The notes: a model not told the origin generated them from the sequence alone. A stretch of 48,861 nt of DNA from Chitinispirillaceae bacterium (GCA_016929595.1 JAFGIN010000177.1:1-48861); one strand, 5' to 3'. Positions 7,545 to 16,605 are shown, counted from the first letter of the stretch. Numbers and translations are program-made.

Positions 7545-9551
7545 TCAATGAATAAACCATTTCTCAAACAACTCTTTGAACGGTATTTGAGTACAAAACA
7601 TCAGAAACAAAGCTATTAAAATGTATAAAATATACTGTTGAATAAGCCCCTGCTGAAACCAGTGGAACCACCCGCTGCTGCGTTTTACAACGTTGCTTAA
7701 AGGAAGCAGCAATCGATCGAGCACCAGCTCATTGACATGACTGCTGAACGTAGCAGATTCCGCGAATACATTGGTGATATGTGGTTTATGTTCACGCGGC
7801 ATGACCACCCATCGAAACATACTAACTACTGAATGTGCAAATGAAGATGCTGTATACTGCATTTTTGGTGAAGGCATCGCATAACCACAATCCCAGGTAC
7901 CGGCTTGCGGTGTCCGTTTATTCAGATTCCGCACAATGAGAAAAATCACTCCTGTTACAAATACCAGCACAACAGCAACAAGTGAAACTGTTGACAGTGG
8001 AGCGACTGCAGCAGGATTGCACAAACTGACACTTTCTATTCCACTCCATACAGAAACAGCCTGAGCAAGAATATTTGTAAAAAGCACAGGTACGAGCCCT
8101 ATAATTATACACAATGCCCCCAGAATTATCATTGGTAATAGCATCACTATCGAAGATTCACGAAAATGGCCGGTTTCATTATTACGCGATAACCCAAGAA
8201 ATACCGCTCCGTACACCTTCACAAAACAAGCTGTTGCCAGTGCGCCGATCATCGCAAGGGCAATAACACTGATCGCAGCGACAAGTCCACCGGGATAGGT
8301 GGCAATGGTATTGAAAAGTCCAAGGTAGATAAACAGTTCACTGATAAAACCGTTCAGAGGTGGTAAACCACAGATTGCTACAGCACCAATTAAAAAGAAC
8401 AGTGCTGTCCATGGCATCACTTTACTGAGCCCCCCCATCTGATCTATCTGACGGGTATGGGTAGAGTGGATTACAGATCCGGCACACAAAAAAAGAAGTG
8501 ACTTGAAAAAGCTGTGGTTCCATACGTGAAGCAGACATCCGGACAATCCCAGGACTGTAATTACAGGTTGATTACCAGCTTGTCCCAGCATGGCAATACC
8601 CAGTCCCATAAGAATTATACCTATGTTTTCCACACTGTGATAAGCAAGAAGACGTTTAAGATCATGTTGTGCAAGTGCAAAAACAACACCCAGTATACCA
8701 CTGACAAACCCAAGTACCAGAAGTATCCCTCCCCACGCGTAAGGCGGATTGGGAAAAAGGGAAAGCCAGCGCACCAGTCCATAGATACCCATTTTTAAAA
8801 CGACACCGGAGAGCATCGCAGAAACATGACTGGGAGAGGTCGCATGTGCAGCCGGTAACCAGAAATGCAGAGGCATTATTCCAGCCTTTAAACCAAACCC
8901 TGTAAGGGCAAGGAAAAAGAAAGTATTCATTACAGCAAAACTCACGCTGCTTTCTGCAACTGTTTGAAGCATATATGAACCGGTCACTAACTTCCAGAGT
9001 GTAAACATTGCAAAAAGAGCAAGTGTACCGATATGAGCTGAGATGAGATAGATCCATCCGGCATCCCTGCTCTCACGATTACAATCCTCTATTGACACAA
9101 GAAAAAATGCTGCGAGCGCCATGATTTCCCACCCCAGCAGAAAGGCCATTGCGTGTTTACTGACAACCAGCAGAGCCATCCCTGCGACCAGGAGTCCCCA
9201 GAAAATTGCCAGCTTACGGGAATTTGACGGATGCCTGTCATGTGCCCAGTATTCAAGTCCGTAAATGGAACCAAGCATTCCCATAAGAAAAACCGGTATA
9301 AGAAAAAATGCACTCAAAGTATCAATACCAGTATAACAGGAGCCCATATTCAACCAGGGAAATGAAACCATATCGCTACTGGTCTGCGAAAAAAAAGTTG
9401 TCAATGCACCATAAATTCCTGTCAGTGCACCAGCGCTCATCATTGCAACGGAGATCCTTTGCGCGATTAATGATCCTCGCCTGAGGAACAGCCCTGGTAC
9501 TCCGCTAAGAGCAGTAATGATAAAAGCGATATGAACGAAATAGATAGGCAT
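7545..9551 (-). CDS. HyfB-like antiporter-type subunit, copy 1
   Basis: First gene of the Ehr operon, 668 aa, HyfB/NuoL family. It has the same signature blocks as copy 2: WEIMALAAFFLVSIEDCN, GFGLKAGIMPLHFWLPAAHA, KRLLAYHSVENIGII and the C-terminal GTWDCGY...MQYTASS. The start ATG at 9551 has an AGGTAA element 8 bases upstream. Two HyfB-like proteins plus one HyfF-like protein give three antiporter-type modules. That number matches Hyf of E. coli (HyfB, D, F), but here the second HyfB stands where HyfD would be. Confidence 0.92.
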   Translation of the reverse strand: MPIYFVHIAFIITALSGVPGLFLRRGSLIAQRISVAMMSAGALTGIYGALTTFFSQTSSDMVSFPWLNMGSCYTGIDTLSAFFLIPVFLMGMLGSIYGLEYWAHDRHPSNSRKLAIFWGLLVAGMALLVVSKHAMAFLLGWEIMALAAFFLVSIEDCNRESRDAGWIYLISAHIGTLALFAMFTLWKLVTGSYMLQTVAESSVSFAVMNTFFFLALTGFGLKAGIMPLHFWLPAAHATSPSHVSAMLSGVVLKMGIYGLVRWLSLFPNPPYAWGGILLVLGFVSGILGVVFALAQHDLKRLLAYHSVENIGIILMGLGIAMLGQAGNQPVITVLGLSGCLLHVWNHSFFKSLLFLCAGSVIHSTHTRQIDQMGGLSKVMPWTALFFLIGAVAICGLPPLNGFISELFIYLGLFNTIATYPGGLVAAISVIALAMIGALATACFVKVYGAVFLGLSRNNETGHFRESSIVMLLPMIILGALCIIIGLVPVLFTNILAQAVSVWSGIESVSLCNPAAVAPLSTVSLVAVVLVFVTGVIFLIVRNLNKRTPQAGTWDCGYAMPSPKMQYTASSFAHSVVSMFRWVVMPREHKPHITNVFAESATFSSHVNELVLDRLLLPLSNVVKRSSGWFHWFQQGLIQQYILYILIALFLMFCTQIPFKELFEKWFIH

Positions 9552-9659
9552 ATCGCTGTTACCTGTCCGGGAAAATATCTTTAGTCAACATTACTTTTAA
9601 TTCATGCATTTGATAAACACCATCCTGCTTTAAGGTGCAGACTTACCCGTTTGTATTGA

Positions 9660-10337
9660 TCAGGAAGAAATGACTCTCTGAGCCTTTTGCAGTATTTCGA
9701 GAAGAGTTTCGCGAGAAGCCTTACTTTGAACAGCCGCCTTAAAAGCTGCATTCTGAAGGGAATAACTGAGATGTGACAGCAGTTGCAGATGTACCTTGAC
9801 GGTCGGGCTGATGATCGTAAAAAGAATCGATACCGGGATTCCATCTGCAGCATTGAATTCAACTGGTTGCTTTAGAAAACAAAGGGAAATTGCAGGTTTT
9901 GACCCGTTAAGAATAAGCGGATAACGTATATGAGGAATTGCGATCCCTTCACCGATTCCGGTAGATCCCATTTTTTCCCGCGCGAGCAGAATCTCAAGTA
10001 GAAACTCAGGATCGAAATCAACAGGTAGTTTAAATGTTTTTACAACATTCCGCAGCACCGATTCTCTGTCGGTTCCCGAGACGTCGTAAGTTATGCTTCC
10101 ATCTTTGAGTGCATCAAGGAAAACTGAAGTTGACAAATAGCTGTCATTATTTTCCTTAAACGTTTCCGTTGAGACTTTTATCCCCATCATAGTCGCCCAT
10201 TCGAGCAGTTCGACCCGATTGAACTGGTATTCTTCACCTATTTTGTAGTAAGGGACACTGTTCTGGGCGATTAAACGATAGACTTTTTTTTCAGAAACAC
10301 TTAGAAGTCTTGCGACATCTTTAACATTGATCATCAT
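9660..10337 (-). CDS. HTH (excisionase-type) domain fused to PTS EIIA-like domain
   Basis: About 225 aa if started at the first of two adjacent ATG codons (10337); an in-frame TTG at 10370 is also possible. Residues 1-50 form a MerR/excisionase-type DNA-binding domain (INVKDVARLLSVSEKKVYRLI). The remainder is a fructose/nitrogen-type PTS EIIA domain with the segment GEGIAIPHIRYP, whose histidine (about residue 136) would be the phosphorylation site. No transporter EIIB/EIIC lies nearby, so a regulatory role is more likely than sugar uptake. It lies 108 bp upstream of the Ehr operon on the same strand and may control it or be co-transcribed. Enzyme I of a PTS is encoded at 35-37 kb. Confidence 0.82.
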   Translation of the reverse strand: MMINVKDVARLLSVSEKKVYRLIAQNSVPYYKIGEEYQFNRVELLEWATMMGIKVSTETFKENNDSYLSTSVFLDALKDGSITYDVSGTDRESVLRNVVKTFKLPVDFDPEFLLEILLAREKMGSTGIGEGIAIPHIRYPLILNGSKPAISLCFLKQPVEFNAADGIPVSILFTIISPTVKVHLQLLSHLSYSLQNAAFKAAVQSKASRETLLEILQKAQRVISS

Positions 10338-10768
10338 ATACAGCAGGCCATTCCAAACCTTAAACCGCAATGTGCAAAATAGAACAATTTTTGCCCGTTT
10401 AACAGACGTTTAGCTTCTTCCAGAGATCTTTTCGGGGATCAGAGTTTTAGCGTTTTCCAGTTGTTTTGAGTTCTGTTCAAAACCATTGCGATTGAAGCGA
10501 TAATATACATCCAGGCAAAATTCAAATAAAGAAAATACTCTGAACAACTGGTACATTTTCTGGTAATTTTCCATCCAGAATGAATTTTAACGTGAAATTG
10601 CAAGGCATTTAGATTCCTTGTGATTAAAAAAACCTCTTAATTTGATGGGTTCCATACTATGCATTTAATATTTTCTATCGTTTGAAAGATGTTTTTTTAT
10701 CCGGACAGCATTAATAATATGCAGGTGCTATTCGAAATCTGGATTTTGAACTTTCCAGGGAACTTTGA
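10338..10768. other. Divergent intergenic region, 431 bp
   Basis: AT-rich spacer between the leftward EIIA-like gene and the rightward redox gene, expected to hold both promoters. I see no convincing paired -35/-10 boxes, no riboswitch motif and no open frame worth calling. Confidence 0.5.
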
Positions 10769-11911
10769 ATGAATTACAAAATTTTTACCATTATTCTCCT
10801 CCTTGCATTATTTGTATCTGGAAATGAAGTTACCTCATCAAAGCTGATCGCATTTTATTTTGGTTCTTCCACCTGTGCTGAATGCAATCAGATTAAAACA
10901 GATGTTCTTAATCCTCTTGTTTCAAAAAATGCTGATAAATTTGAATACAAATTCCTTGATATAGACACCGACTCTGGTTTGACCCGATTAATTGCCCTTG
11001 AAAGACAATTTAAAGTTACGACAAATGCCCCCCAGACACTTTTTCTTCCAGATACCTTCCTCAGCGGTTTTGAAGATATCATGAAATACGGTAAGGATCT
11101 GATAACAGCTCGATTAGAGTCTGGTAACTTCGCTGTAATCACTGCAGACAGCACTGCGGACCTCTCGGAGGTACTTCGTCAGAAAGCATCATCATGGGGA
11201 TTTCTACTGGGAACTCTTGTTGCGGGACTTGCGGACGGAATTAATCCCTGCGCAATTGCAACAATGGTCTTTCTGATCTCTTTTATGGCAACACGTAAAC
11301 GATCCAGAACAGAAATACTGACGATCGGCCTCACCTATACAGCGACTGTTTTTATTACCTATTTTGCTATGGGGGTTGGACTTAAAAGTGTAATTGAAGG
11401 TGTATCACACTACCATTTTATTGCAAAAATAATCCGATGGGCAGCAGCTGGAACTGCAGCTTTAGTCTCTATCCTGAGTTTCAGAGACGCAATCATTTTC
11501 AGCCGGACGAAAAAGACCGATTCAATTGCGCTCCAGTTGCCAAAACAGGTAAAACTTCGTATCCATAAAATTATTTCCGGAAATCTAAACGGAACCAGTC
11601 TGGTGATAGGTGCTGTCGTAACCGGTTTTTTTGTGACACTTCTTGAAGCGATCTGTACCGGTCAGATGTATGTACCGTTTATTGTAGCTATGACCACAGA
11701 AAAATCTCTTAGAATTACCGGCTACCTGTATCTGGGTTTATACAACTTCCTTTTTGTGCTTCCGTTACTTATCGTGATGGTTTTTGCTTATTATGGTATG
11801 AAATGGAACGAATTGGCAAAGAAGACACAAAGTAACATGGTAAAAATAAAAATAATTTTAGGCATTGTGATGGCTGGACTTACCGTTTACCTGATCAACG
11901 GTATTTTGTAG
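10769..11911 (+). CDS. Thioredoxin-fold domain fused to DsbD/CcdA-type membrane electron carrier
   Basis: Protein of 380 aa. A signal-type hydrophobic N-terminus (residues 3-18) is followed by a thioredoxin-like domain with the redox pair C36-A-E-C39. From about residue 143 there are six or so membrane spans of the CcdA/DsbD type. The spans carry C161 in GINPCAIATMVF and C296 in EAICTGQMYVP, the pair that shuttles electrons across the membrane in DsbD/CcdA. The thioredoxin part probably faces the periplasm and reduces disulfides there. The domain order is the reverse of E. coli DsbD, whose thioredoxin domain is C-terminal. The next gene is an Fe-S scaffold. Confidence 0.85.
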   Translation: MNYKIFTIILLLALFVSGNEVTSSKLIAFYFGSSTCAECNQIKTDVLNPLVSKNADKFEYKFLDIDTDSGLTRLIALERQFKVTTNAPQTLFLPDTFLSGFEDIMKYGKDLITARLESGNFAVITADSTADLSEVLRQKASSWGFLLGTLVAGLADGINPCAIATMVFLISFMATRKRSRTEILTIGLTYTATVFITYFAMGVGLKSVIEGVSHYHFIAKIIRWAAAGTAALVSILSFRDAIIFSRTKKTDSIALQLPKQVKLRIHKIISGNLNGTSLVIGAVVTGFFVTLLEAICTGQMYVPFIVAMTTEKSLRITGYLYLGLYNFLFVLPLLIVMVFAYYGMKWNELAKKTQSNMVKIKIILGIVMAGLTVYLINGIL

Positions 11912-11971
11912 TATTTACCTTAATCGTGATTGTATATTCAATGAATTGATTACAAAAGAAAGGGTCATAAA

Positions 11972-12196
11972 ATGAAAGAAAAAGTGCAGGAATTAATTGA
12001 GCAGATACGCCCGAATCTTCAGGCTGATGGCGGTGATATTGAACTGGTTGATGTCACTGCGGATGGAATTGTAAAAGTCAGACTTCGTGGTGCCTGCCAT
12101 GGATGTCCCGGAGCAGCAATGACTCTGAAAATGGGTGTGGAACGTCTGCTCAAATCAAAACTCCCAGAGGTAAAAAGTGTAGAAAACGTTGGATAA
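11972..12196 (+). CDS. Nfu-type (NifU C-terminal domain) Fe-S scaffold
   Basis: Stand-alone NifU C-terminal domain of 74 aa. The motif RGACHGCPGAAMTLK contains C42 and C45, which bridge a [4Fe-4S] cluster between two monomers and pass it to client enzymes. An AAGGG-type ribosome-binding site lies upstream of the ATG. The gene follows the DsbD-like gene by 60 bp and is followed by a hairpin that may end the transcript. Confidence 0.92.
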   Translation: MKEKVQELIEQIRPNLQADGGDIELVDVTADGIVKVRLRGACHGCPGAAMTLKMGVERLLKSKLPEVKSVENVG

Positions 12197-12213
12197 CAGT
12201 TGTCAATCAACAA

Positions 12214-12256
12214 GTTGCAGTATAATTTTGAAAAATCGTACTGCAACCATTTTTAT
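12214..12256 (+). terminator. Probable rho-independent terminator after nfu
   Basis: GTTGCAGTA (12214-12222) pairs with TACTGCAAC (12239-12247), giving a 9-bp stem with a 16-base loop. CATTTTTATT follows. The loop is long, so this is a moderate call. Confidence 0.5.
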
Positions 12257-12279
12257 TCACTTATTGTAAATTACCTCCA

Positions 12280-13131
12280 ATGACTCCTATAGAAACAATC
12301 AATTCAACCGTAAAAATGGATGATGCCACAAAACTTAAAGAGGCATCAAAATGGCAACAGGCATGGACTAAGGCAACATTTCTTGTATTCTGCTGGCTTG
12401 GACTTTTTTTGTTCGCTTCGGTAATCGGTCTTATATTCTATCTCATTCATCCTCGCTTGTTTTCATTATCACCAGTCCTTGATCTGATAGTGGCTCTGCT
12501 GCTGGGTGGCGCGGTATTCATACTTGCAAGTGGTTTGTTTCTGATTTCAATAACAGCTCTTACCGGCATAGATCTTCTCTATCCACATAACGGAAAATCG
12601 ATCACCGTTACCCTTTTGTTCCCCTTTGCCGTTTTTCTGGCACAGATGTTCAGGATCAACAGAAACAGTATACGCATCTCATTTGTTAAAGTTAATAATG
12701 CGATGACCATTGCTCAGTCAAAAAGAATCAAGGGCGAAAGGCTACTCATCCTTCTTCCCCATTGCCTTCAGATCGATAAATGCAACCGGAAAATTACCAA
12801 TGATGTAAACAACTGTGCCCGTTGTGGTAAATGCCCGGTTTCCGGCCTTCTCGAGATTGGTGAAAAATACGGGTTATTTATTGAAGTCGTTAACGGTGGT
12901 ACATTGGCCCGAAAACGGGTTGCATCATTTAAACCAGATGGAATCGTTGCAGTAGCATGTGAGCGTGATCTTACATTAGGTATACTCGATGTTTATCCTA
13001 TTCCAGTATACGGTGTGATTAACGATCGCCCGAATGGTCCCTGTTACAATACCAGCGTAGATTTGTCAATGGTGGAAACAGCCGTTCAATTTTTCACGAA
13101 AAATAAAAATCATTCAAATTCGCGGTATTGA
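12280..13131 (+). CDS. DUF116 family membrane protein with cysteine cluster
   Basis: Protein of 283 aa. Two hydrophobic segments lie at about residues 30-52 and 62-90. The rest is the DUF116 domain: LLILLPHCLQ followed by C...C..C..CGKCP, a cysteine set that could hold an iron-sulfur cluster, then VACERDL and RPNGPCYN. The function of DUF116 is not established. It lies downstream of an Fe-S scaffold gene, which fits a metal-binding protein. The last 22 bases overlap convergently with the 3' end of the helicase gene. Confidence 0.85.
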   Translation: MTPIETINSTVKMDDATKLKEASKWQQAWTKATFLVFCWLGLFLFASVIGLIFYLIHPRLFSLSPVLDLIVALLLGGAVFILASGLFLISITALTGIDLLYPHNGKSITVTLLFPFAVFLAQMFRINRNSIRISFVKVNNAMTIAQSKRIKGERLLILLPHCLQIDKCNRKITNDVNNCARCGKCPVSGLLEIGEKYGLFIEVVNGGTLARKRVASFKPDGIVAVACERDLTLGILDVYPIPVYGVINDRPNGPCYNTSVDLSMVETAVQFFTKNKNHSNSRY

Positions 13132-14783
13132 ATATCATATGCATATCCCTGCTCAGTTAAAAACAATTGGCGTTTCATGGCAAAATCGAGTTCTTTGGAT
13201 TCTCGCGTAACGATAGAATAGAATATTGCCTGCTCTCCCGACTTTTTTGGTCTGAGGACTCGCCCCAAACGCTGAGCCTCTTCCTGACGTGATCCAAATG
13301 ATCCTGAAATCTGAATAGCAACGGTGGCATCAGGTAAATCTACAGCAAAATTTCCTACCTTGGATAAAATCAATGTCTTAATAACACCGGTCCTGAAATC
13401 TGCATACAGCTCATCACGGCGTTTATTCGGAGTCGCCCCAGTAATAAGCGGAGCTCCAAATTTCTGGGAGAACGCTTCGAGTTGAGTTAAATATTGCCCT
13501 ATAATGAGAACCTGATCTCCTTTGTGCTTTTCAAGCAACTCATTTGCAACAGAGAGCTTAAAGGGATTTTCATAAGCAAGGCGAATCTGTTTTTTAGGAG
13601 TAAGCGAAAGGTAATGAAATTTGTCGGCCTGTGGGAGGTCAACGCGAATCTCGACACAGCGGGCAGTTGCAATCCACCCCTGACGCTCCAGGTCTTTCCA
13701 TGGAACATCAAACTTTTTGGGGCCGATAAGAGTAAACACATCAGTCTCATGCCCATCTTCCCGAATCAGTGTTGCTGTAAGCCCCAGGCGTCGACGAGCT
13801 TGAAGTTCCGCAGTAAATTTAAAAATTGGTGCCGGAAGAAGATGAACCTCATCATAGATGATTAATCCCCAGTTTTCCGTGTTGATGGTGGCATAATGAA
13901 GAAATGGATCATCTTTTTTCTTTCGGTAGGTAAGAATCTGATAGGTAGCCAGGGTAATTGGTCGAATTTCCTTTACCTCACCACTGAATTCACCTATATC
14001 TTCATCCCTCAAATCTGTTTTGTCCAGAATCTCCCGTTTCCACTGATGCGCAGCAGTTACATTTGTCACAAGTATCAGAGTTTTTCTCTGAAGAAGTGTC
14101 ATTGAATAGATTCCAACAATCGTTTTTCCTGCACCACAAGGCAGTACGACAACACCGCTGCCCCCGGGAGCCTGTGGATTACCGATAAAGTTTTCAGCAG
14201 CAAGACGCTGATATTCACGGATATAAAAGGGTGAACCACTCAATGATGTCGATCGCAGACCAATTGAGAATGGTGCTCCATCAACATATCCGGCCAGATC
14301 GTGAGCCGGATAACCAATGCTGATCAATACCTGTTTAATCAATCCACGTTGTTCAGCTCGCACCACAACGGTACCATCTTCAATTTTTCGAACGATAAGA
14401 GGCTTAACTAATGGATGTAATATCAAATGGTTAAGCAGTTCCTTCTCAAGTGATTTGAGAACCAGTCCATTTAAATCAGTCTGCAGGATAAGCTTCCCGA
14501 ATCTCCCCATCAACTCTTTTATATCATCTTCAACATTCTGAGGAACAGGATATTTGGAGTACGCCCGCAGCCTTTCAATCACATCTGATGCCTTCAGGCC
14601 AAGCGACGCAGCATTCCAAAGGGAGAGAGGTGTTATCGAGTAGGAATGGATGTACTCGGGGCTCTTGTCGAGATGCGCAAATGTGCTCAGAGCATTCCTG
14701 GCATCGACAAAGAGTTGATTGTTCACTTCAAGAAGAATCGTATTATTACTCTGAATGATCAGAGGATTTGCCGGATTGTACAT
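13110..14783 (-). CDS. XPB/ERCC3-type DNA helicase
   Basis: Superfamily 2 DNA helicase of 557 aa. Walker A is PCGAGKT (215-221), the DEAH-box equivalent is DEVH (311-314), and the XPB-specific RED motif is in TATLIREDG (341-343). The C-terminal RecA domain ends with QEEAQRLGRVLRPKK. The N-terminal 180 residues match the extra domain of archaeal/bacterial XPB rather than UvrB or RecQ. XPB separates damaged DNA strands in eukaryotic repair; bacterial forms are less studied. The nuclease partner Bax1 that often accompanies XPB is not next to it. Confidence 0.9.
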   Translation of the reverse strand: MYNPANPLIIQSNNTILLEVNNQLFVDARNALSTFAHLDKSPEYIHSYSITPLSLWNAASLGLKASDVIERLRAYSKYPVPQNVEDDIKELMGRFGKLILQTDLNGLVLKSLEKELLNHLILHPLVKPLIVRKIEDGTVVVRAEQRGLIKQVLISIGYPAHDLAGYVDGAPFSIGLRSTSLSGSPFYIREYQRLAAENFIGNPQAPGGSGVVVLPCGAGKTIVGIYSMTLLQRKTLILVTNVTAAHQWKREILDKTDLRDEDIGEFSGEVKEIRPITLATYQILTYRKKKDDPFLHYATINTENWGLIIYDEVHLLPAPIFKFTAELQARRRLGLTATLIREDGHETDVFTLIGPKKFDVPWKDLERQGWIATARCVEIRVDLPQADKFHYLSLTPKKQIRLAYENPFKLSVANELLEKHKGDQVLIIGQYLTQLEAFSQKFGAPLITGATPNKRRDELYADFRTGVIKTLILSKVGNFAVDLPDATVAIQISGSFGSRQEEAQRLGRVLRPKKSGEQAIFYSIVTRESKELDFAMKRQLFLTEQGYAYDIQYREFE

Positions 14784-15104
14784 TTTTAATTATTCACCTT
14801 ACCATGGTACAAGTTGTAAAATTTAATTCTTTGCTACCTTCAAGACCTCAAATTCTTCAGCAATATCTCAAGACGGACCAAACGTAACCGACTATAATAG
14901 CCAATATAACGTTACCGCTCGGTTACCGAGCGGAGCCGAGCGGTTACCGAGCGGAGCCGAGGTAACAAATTTCGGACAGTATAAAATAATATTATCCCAA
15001 CGATTGACCTAGCACCTCCCCTTAACTTAATTTTAATGCTTTGTTCCCTGGTGAAAAATCAGGTTTTAATATTTCTTTGTCTTTTTCATGGTACAGGTGA
15101 TTCG
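14784..15104. other. Divergent intergenic region between XPB and purA
   Basis: The 321-bp spacer should hold the promoters of both genes. Its centre (14911-14966) is a GC-rich nested repeat described separately. I see no riboswitch or coding frame. Confidence 0.5.
14911..14966. repeat. GC-rich nested palindromic repeat (2 x 21 bp)
   Basis: Two perfect tandem copies of a 21-bp unit occupy 14920-14940 and 14941-14961. Each begins CGGTTACCGAGCGG and ends AGCCGAG. The block is framed by GTTAC on the left and GTAAC on the right. CGCTCGGT-T-ACCGAGCG near the left end is a perfect palindrome. The GC content is far above the flanks, which suggests a REP-like element that forms hairpins. Confidence 0.8.
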
Positions 15105-16394
15105 ATGCCAAATGCAATAGTGGTGGGTACACAGTGGGGAGATGAAGGTAAAGCGAAAGTAATCGATTACCTTGCTCTAAATTCTGATATTATAATTCGT
15201 TATCAAGGTGGCTCGAATGCCGGACATACAGTAATTGTCGATGGGAAAAAATTTGTATTCCACATGGTTCCGTCAGGAATCATGTATCCCGATAAACTGT
15301 GTATCGTTTCCAACGGAGTAGTTTTCGATGCAGAGCAGTTTCTGCGTGAAGTTGATGAACTCACCCAATCTGGTATAAAAACAGAAAACCGGCTGTTTAT
15401 CTCTGATCTTGCACATCTTGTCCTGCCTTACCATAAAGCACTTGATTCAGCAAACGAATCAAATATGGGTAATGGGAAAATTGGAACAACAGGGCGTGGT
15501 ATTGGTCCCTCGTATGCCGACAAAGCCAGCCGTTGCGGTATACGGGTTGGTGACCTCCTGGATTGGGACACTTTCACGAAAAAATTCTCAGGTAATTTTG
15601 ACAATAAGCAAAAAATCATCGAAAACGTATGGGGTGCTGCATTTCGCCTTAATAAAGATGAGATAATCGAATGCTATCGTAATTTTCGCACCAGGCTGCT
15701 TCCGTATATAACAGATACTGCATTTTTGATCTTTACCGAATATAAAAAAGGTAAACGCCTTCTTTTTGAAGGTGCTCAGGGAACATTTCTCGATATTGAT
15801 CATGGTACCTATCCTTTTGTGACATCATCAAATACTCTCAGTGGATCAGCATGCACCGGCAGCGGATTAGGTCCTTCAGCAATTGACCATGTTATCGGCA
15901 TTGTGAAAATGTACACGACACGAGTCGGTAATGGACCCTTTCCTACCGAATTAAATTGTGAAACTGGTGAATTTCTTCGCAAATCCGGCGGAGAGTTCGG
16001 GGCAACGACAGGTCGCCCCAGAAGATGCGGATGGTTTGATGCAGTTCTTGTCAGGAAAGCTGTTCAAATCAATGGATTAACCAGGCTTGCACTTACAAAA
16101 CTTGATGTATTAAATGATCTGGATGAAATTAAAATCTGCACACACTACCAGATTGATGGAAAAATGACAGACCAGTACCCCTCTTCTTTATCGCAACTTG
16201 AAAAAGCAGTACCAGTGTATGAAACACTTAAAGGCTGGAAATGCAGTACTTCCGGTTGCAAATCATACAAAGAGCTGCCGAGTGAAGCACTGGCTTATAT
16301 TGAACGTGTGAAAGAACTGTGCTATTCGGTTCCGGTTTTAATTGTATCAACCGGCCCCGATCGTAATGAGACACTCACAGTAGAGACAATTTGA
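15105..16394 (+). CDS. purA: Adenylosuccinate synthetase
   Basis: Converts IMP, aspartate and GTP to adenylosuccinate, the first committed step of AMP synthesis. The ATG at 15105 gives 429 aa, the usual length, with AGGTGA 5 bases upstream; a longer frame back to 15036 lacks support. Seen motifs: QWGDEGKAK at the N-terminus (usually GDEGKGK), GGSNAGHTV with the catalytic histidine, TTGRGIGPSY, GTYPFVTSSNT, ATTGRPRRCGWFD and VSTGPDR. The Gly-to-Ala change in the phosphate loop may be a clade trait. It stands 211 bp before the nuclease-family gene. Confidence 0.96.
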   Translation: MPNAIVVGTQWGDEGKAKVIDYLALNSDIIIRYQGGSNAGHTVIVDGKKFVFHMVPSGIMYPDKLCIVSNGVVFDAEQFLREVDELTQSGIKTENRLFISDLAHLVLPYHKALDSANESNMGNGKIGTTGRGIGPSYADKASRCGIRVGDLLDWDTFTKKFSGNFDNKQKIIENVWGAAFRLNKDEIIECYRNFRTRLLPYITDTAFLIFTEYKKGKRLLFEGAQGTFLDIDHGTYPFVTSSNTLSGSACTGSGLGPSAIDHVIGIVKMYTTRVGNGPFPTELNCETGEFLRKSGGEFGATTGRPRRCGWFDAVLVRKAVQINGLTRLALTKLDVLNDLDEIKICTHYQIDGKMTDQYPSSLSQLEKAVPVYETLKGWKCSTSGCKSYKELPSEALAYIERVKELCYSVPVLIVSTGPDRNETLTVETI

Positions 16395-16493
16395 TCTCTT
16401 CTTTAAAAAAAAGAAATATGTAGAAAGTAACTTATTTTCGCCTTACAATTAAGGTATATCTGTTTCACCTTAAGCCGTGATTGTATGTTTTTT

Positions 16494-16523
16494 AAAACTG
16501 GAGTATTCAACATCTCCGGTTTT
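16494..16523 (+). other. Intergenic hairpin downstream of purA
   Basis: AAAACTGGAG (16494-16503) and CTCCGGTTTT (16514-16523) pair over 10 positions with one U-G wobble and a 10-base loop. Purine-rich GAAAAAAA follows, not a U-tract, so it may be an attenuator or a processing hairpin rather than a classical terminator. Confidence 0.4.
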
Positions 16524-16605
16524 GAAAAAAATTCAATATGGATTCCGGGTTTTCGTATTACAATCGGTTTGAGCAGATTTCACACATTTTGCACAAAGGA
16601 TTTTA

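Noticed and set aside
995-9551. Respiratory complex I (nuo) operon
   Set aside because: The HyfB-type GTWDCGY proteins, HyfE-like subunit and lack of NuoE/F/G, A and J point to a hydrogenase-4-related complex instead.
9559-9609. A 16-codon minus-strand frame ending just before the first HyfB-like gene, as a possible leader peptide
   Set aside because: It has no run of regulatory codons, no attenuator hairpin after it and only a weak ribosome-binding site.
10541-10570. Sigma-54 promoter around CTGGTACATTTTCTGGTA
   Set aside because: The GG element is present but the GC element at the proper spacing is not.
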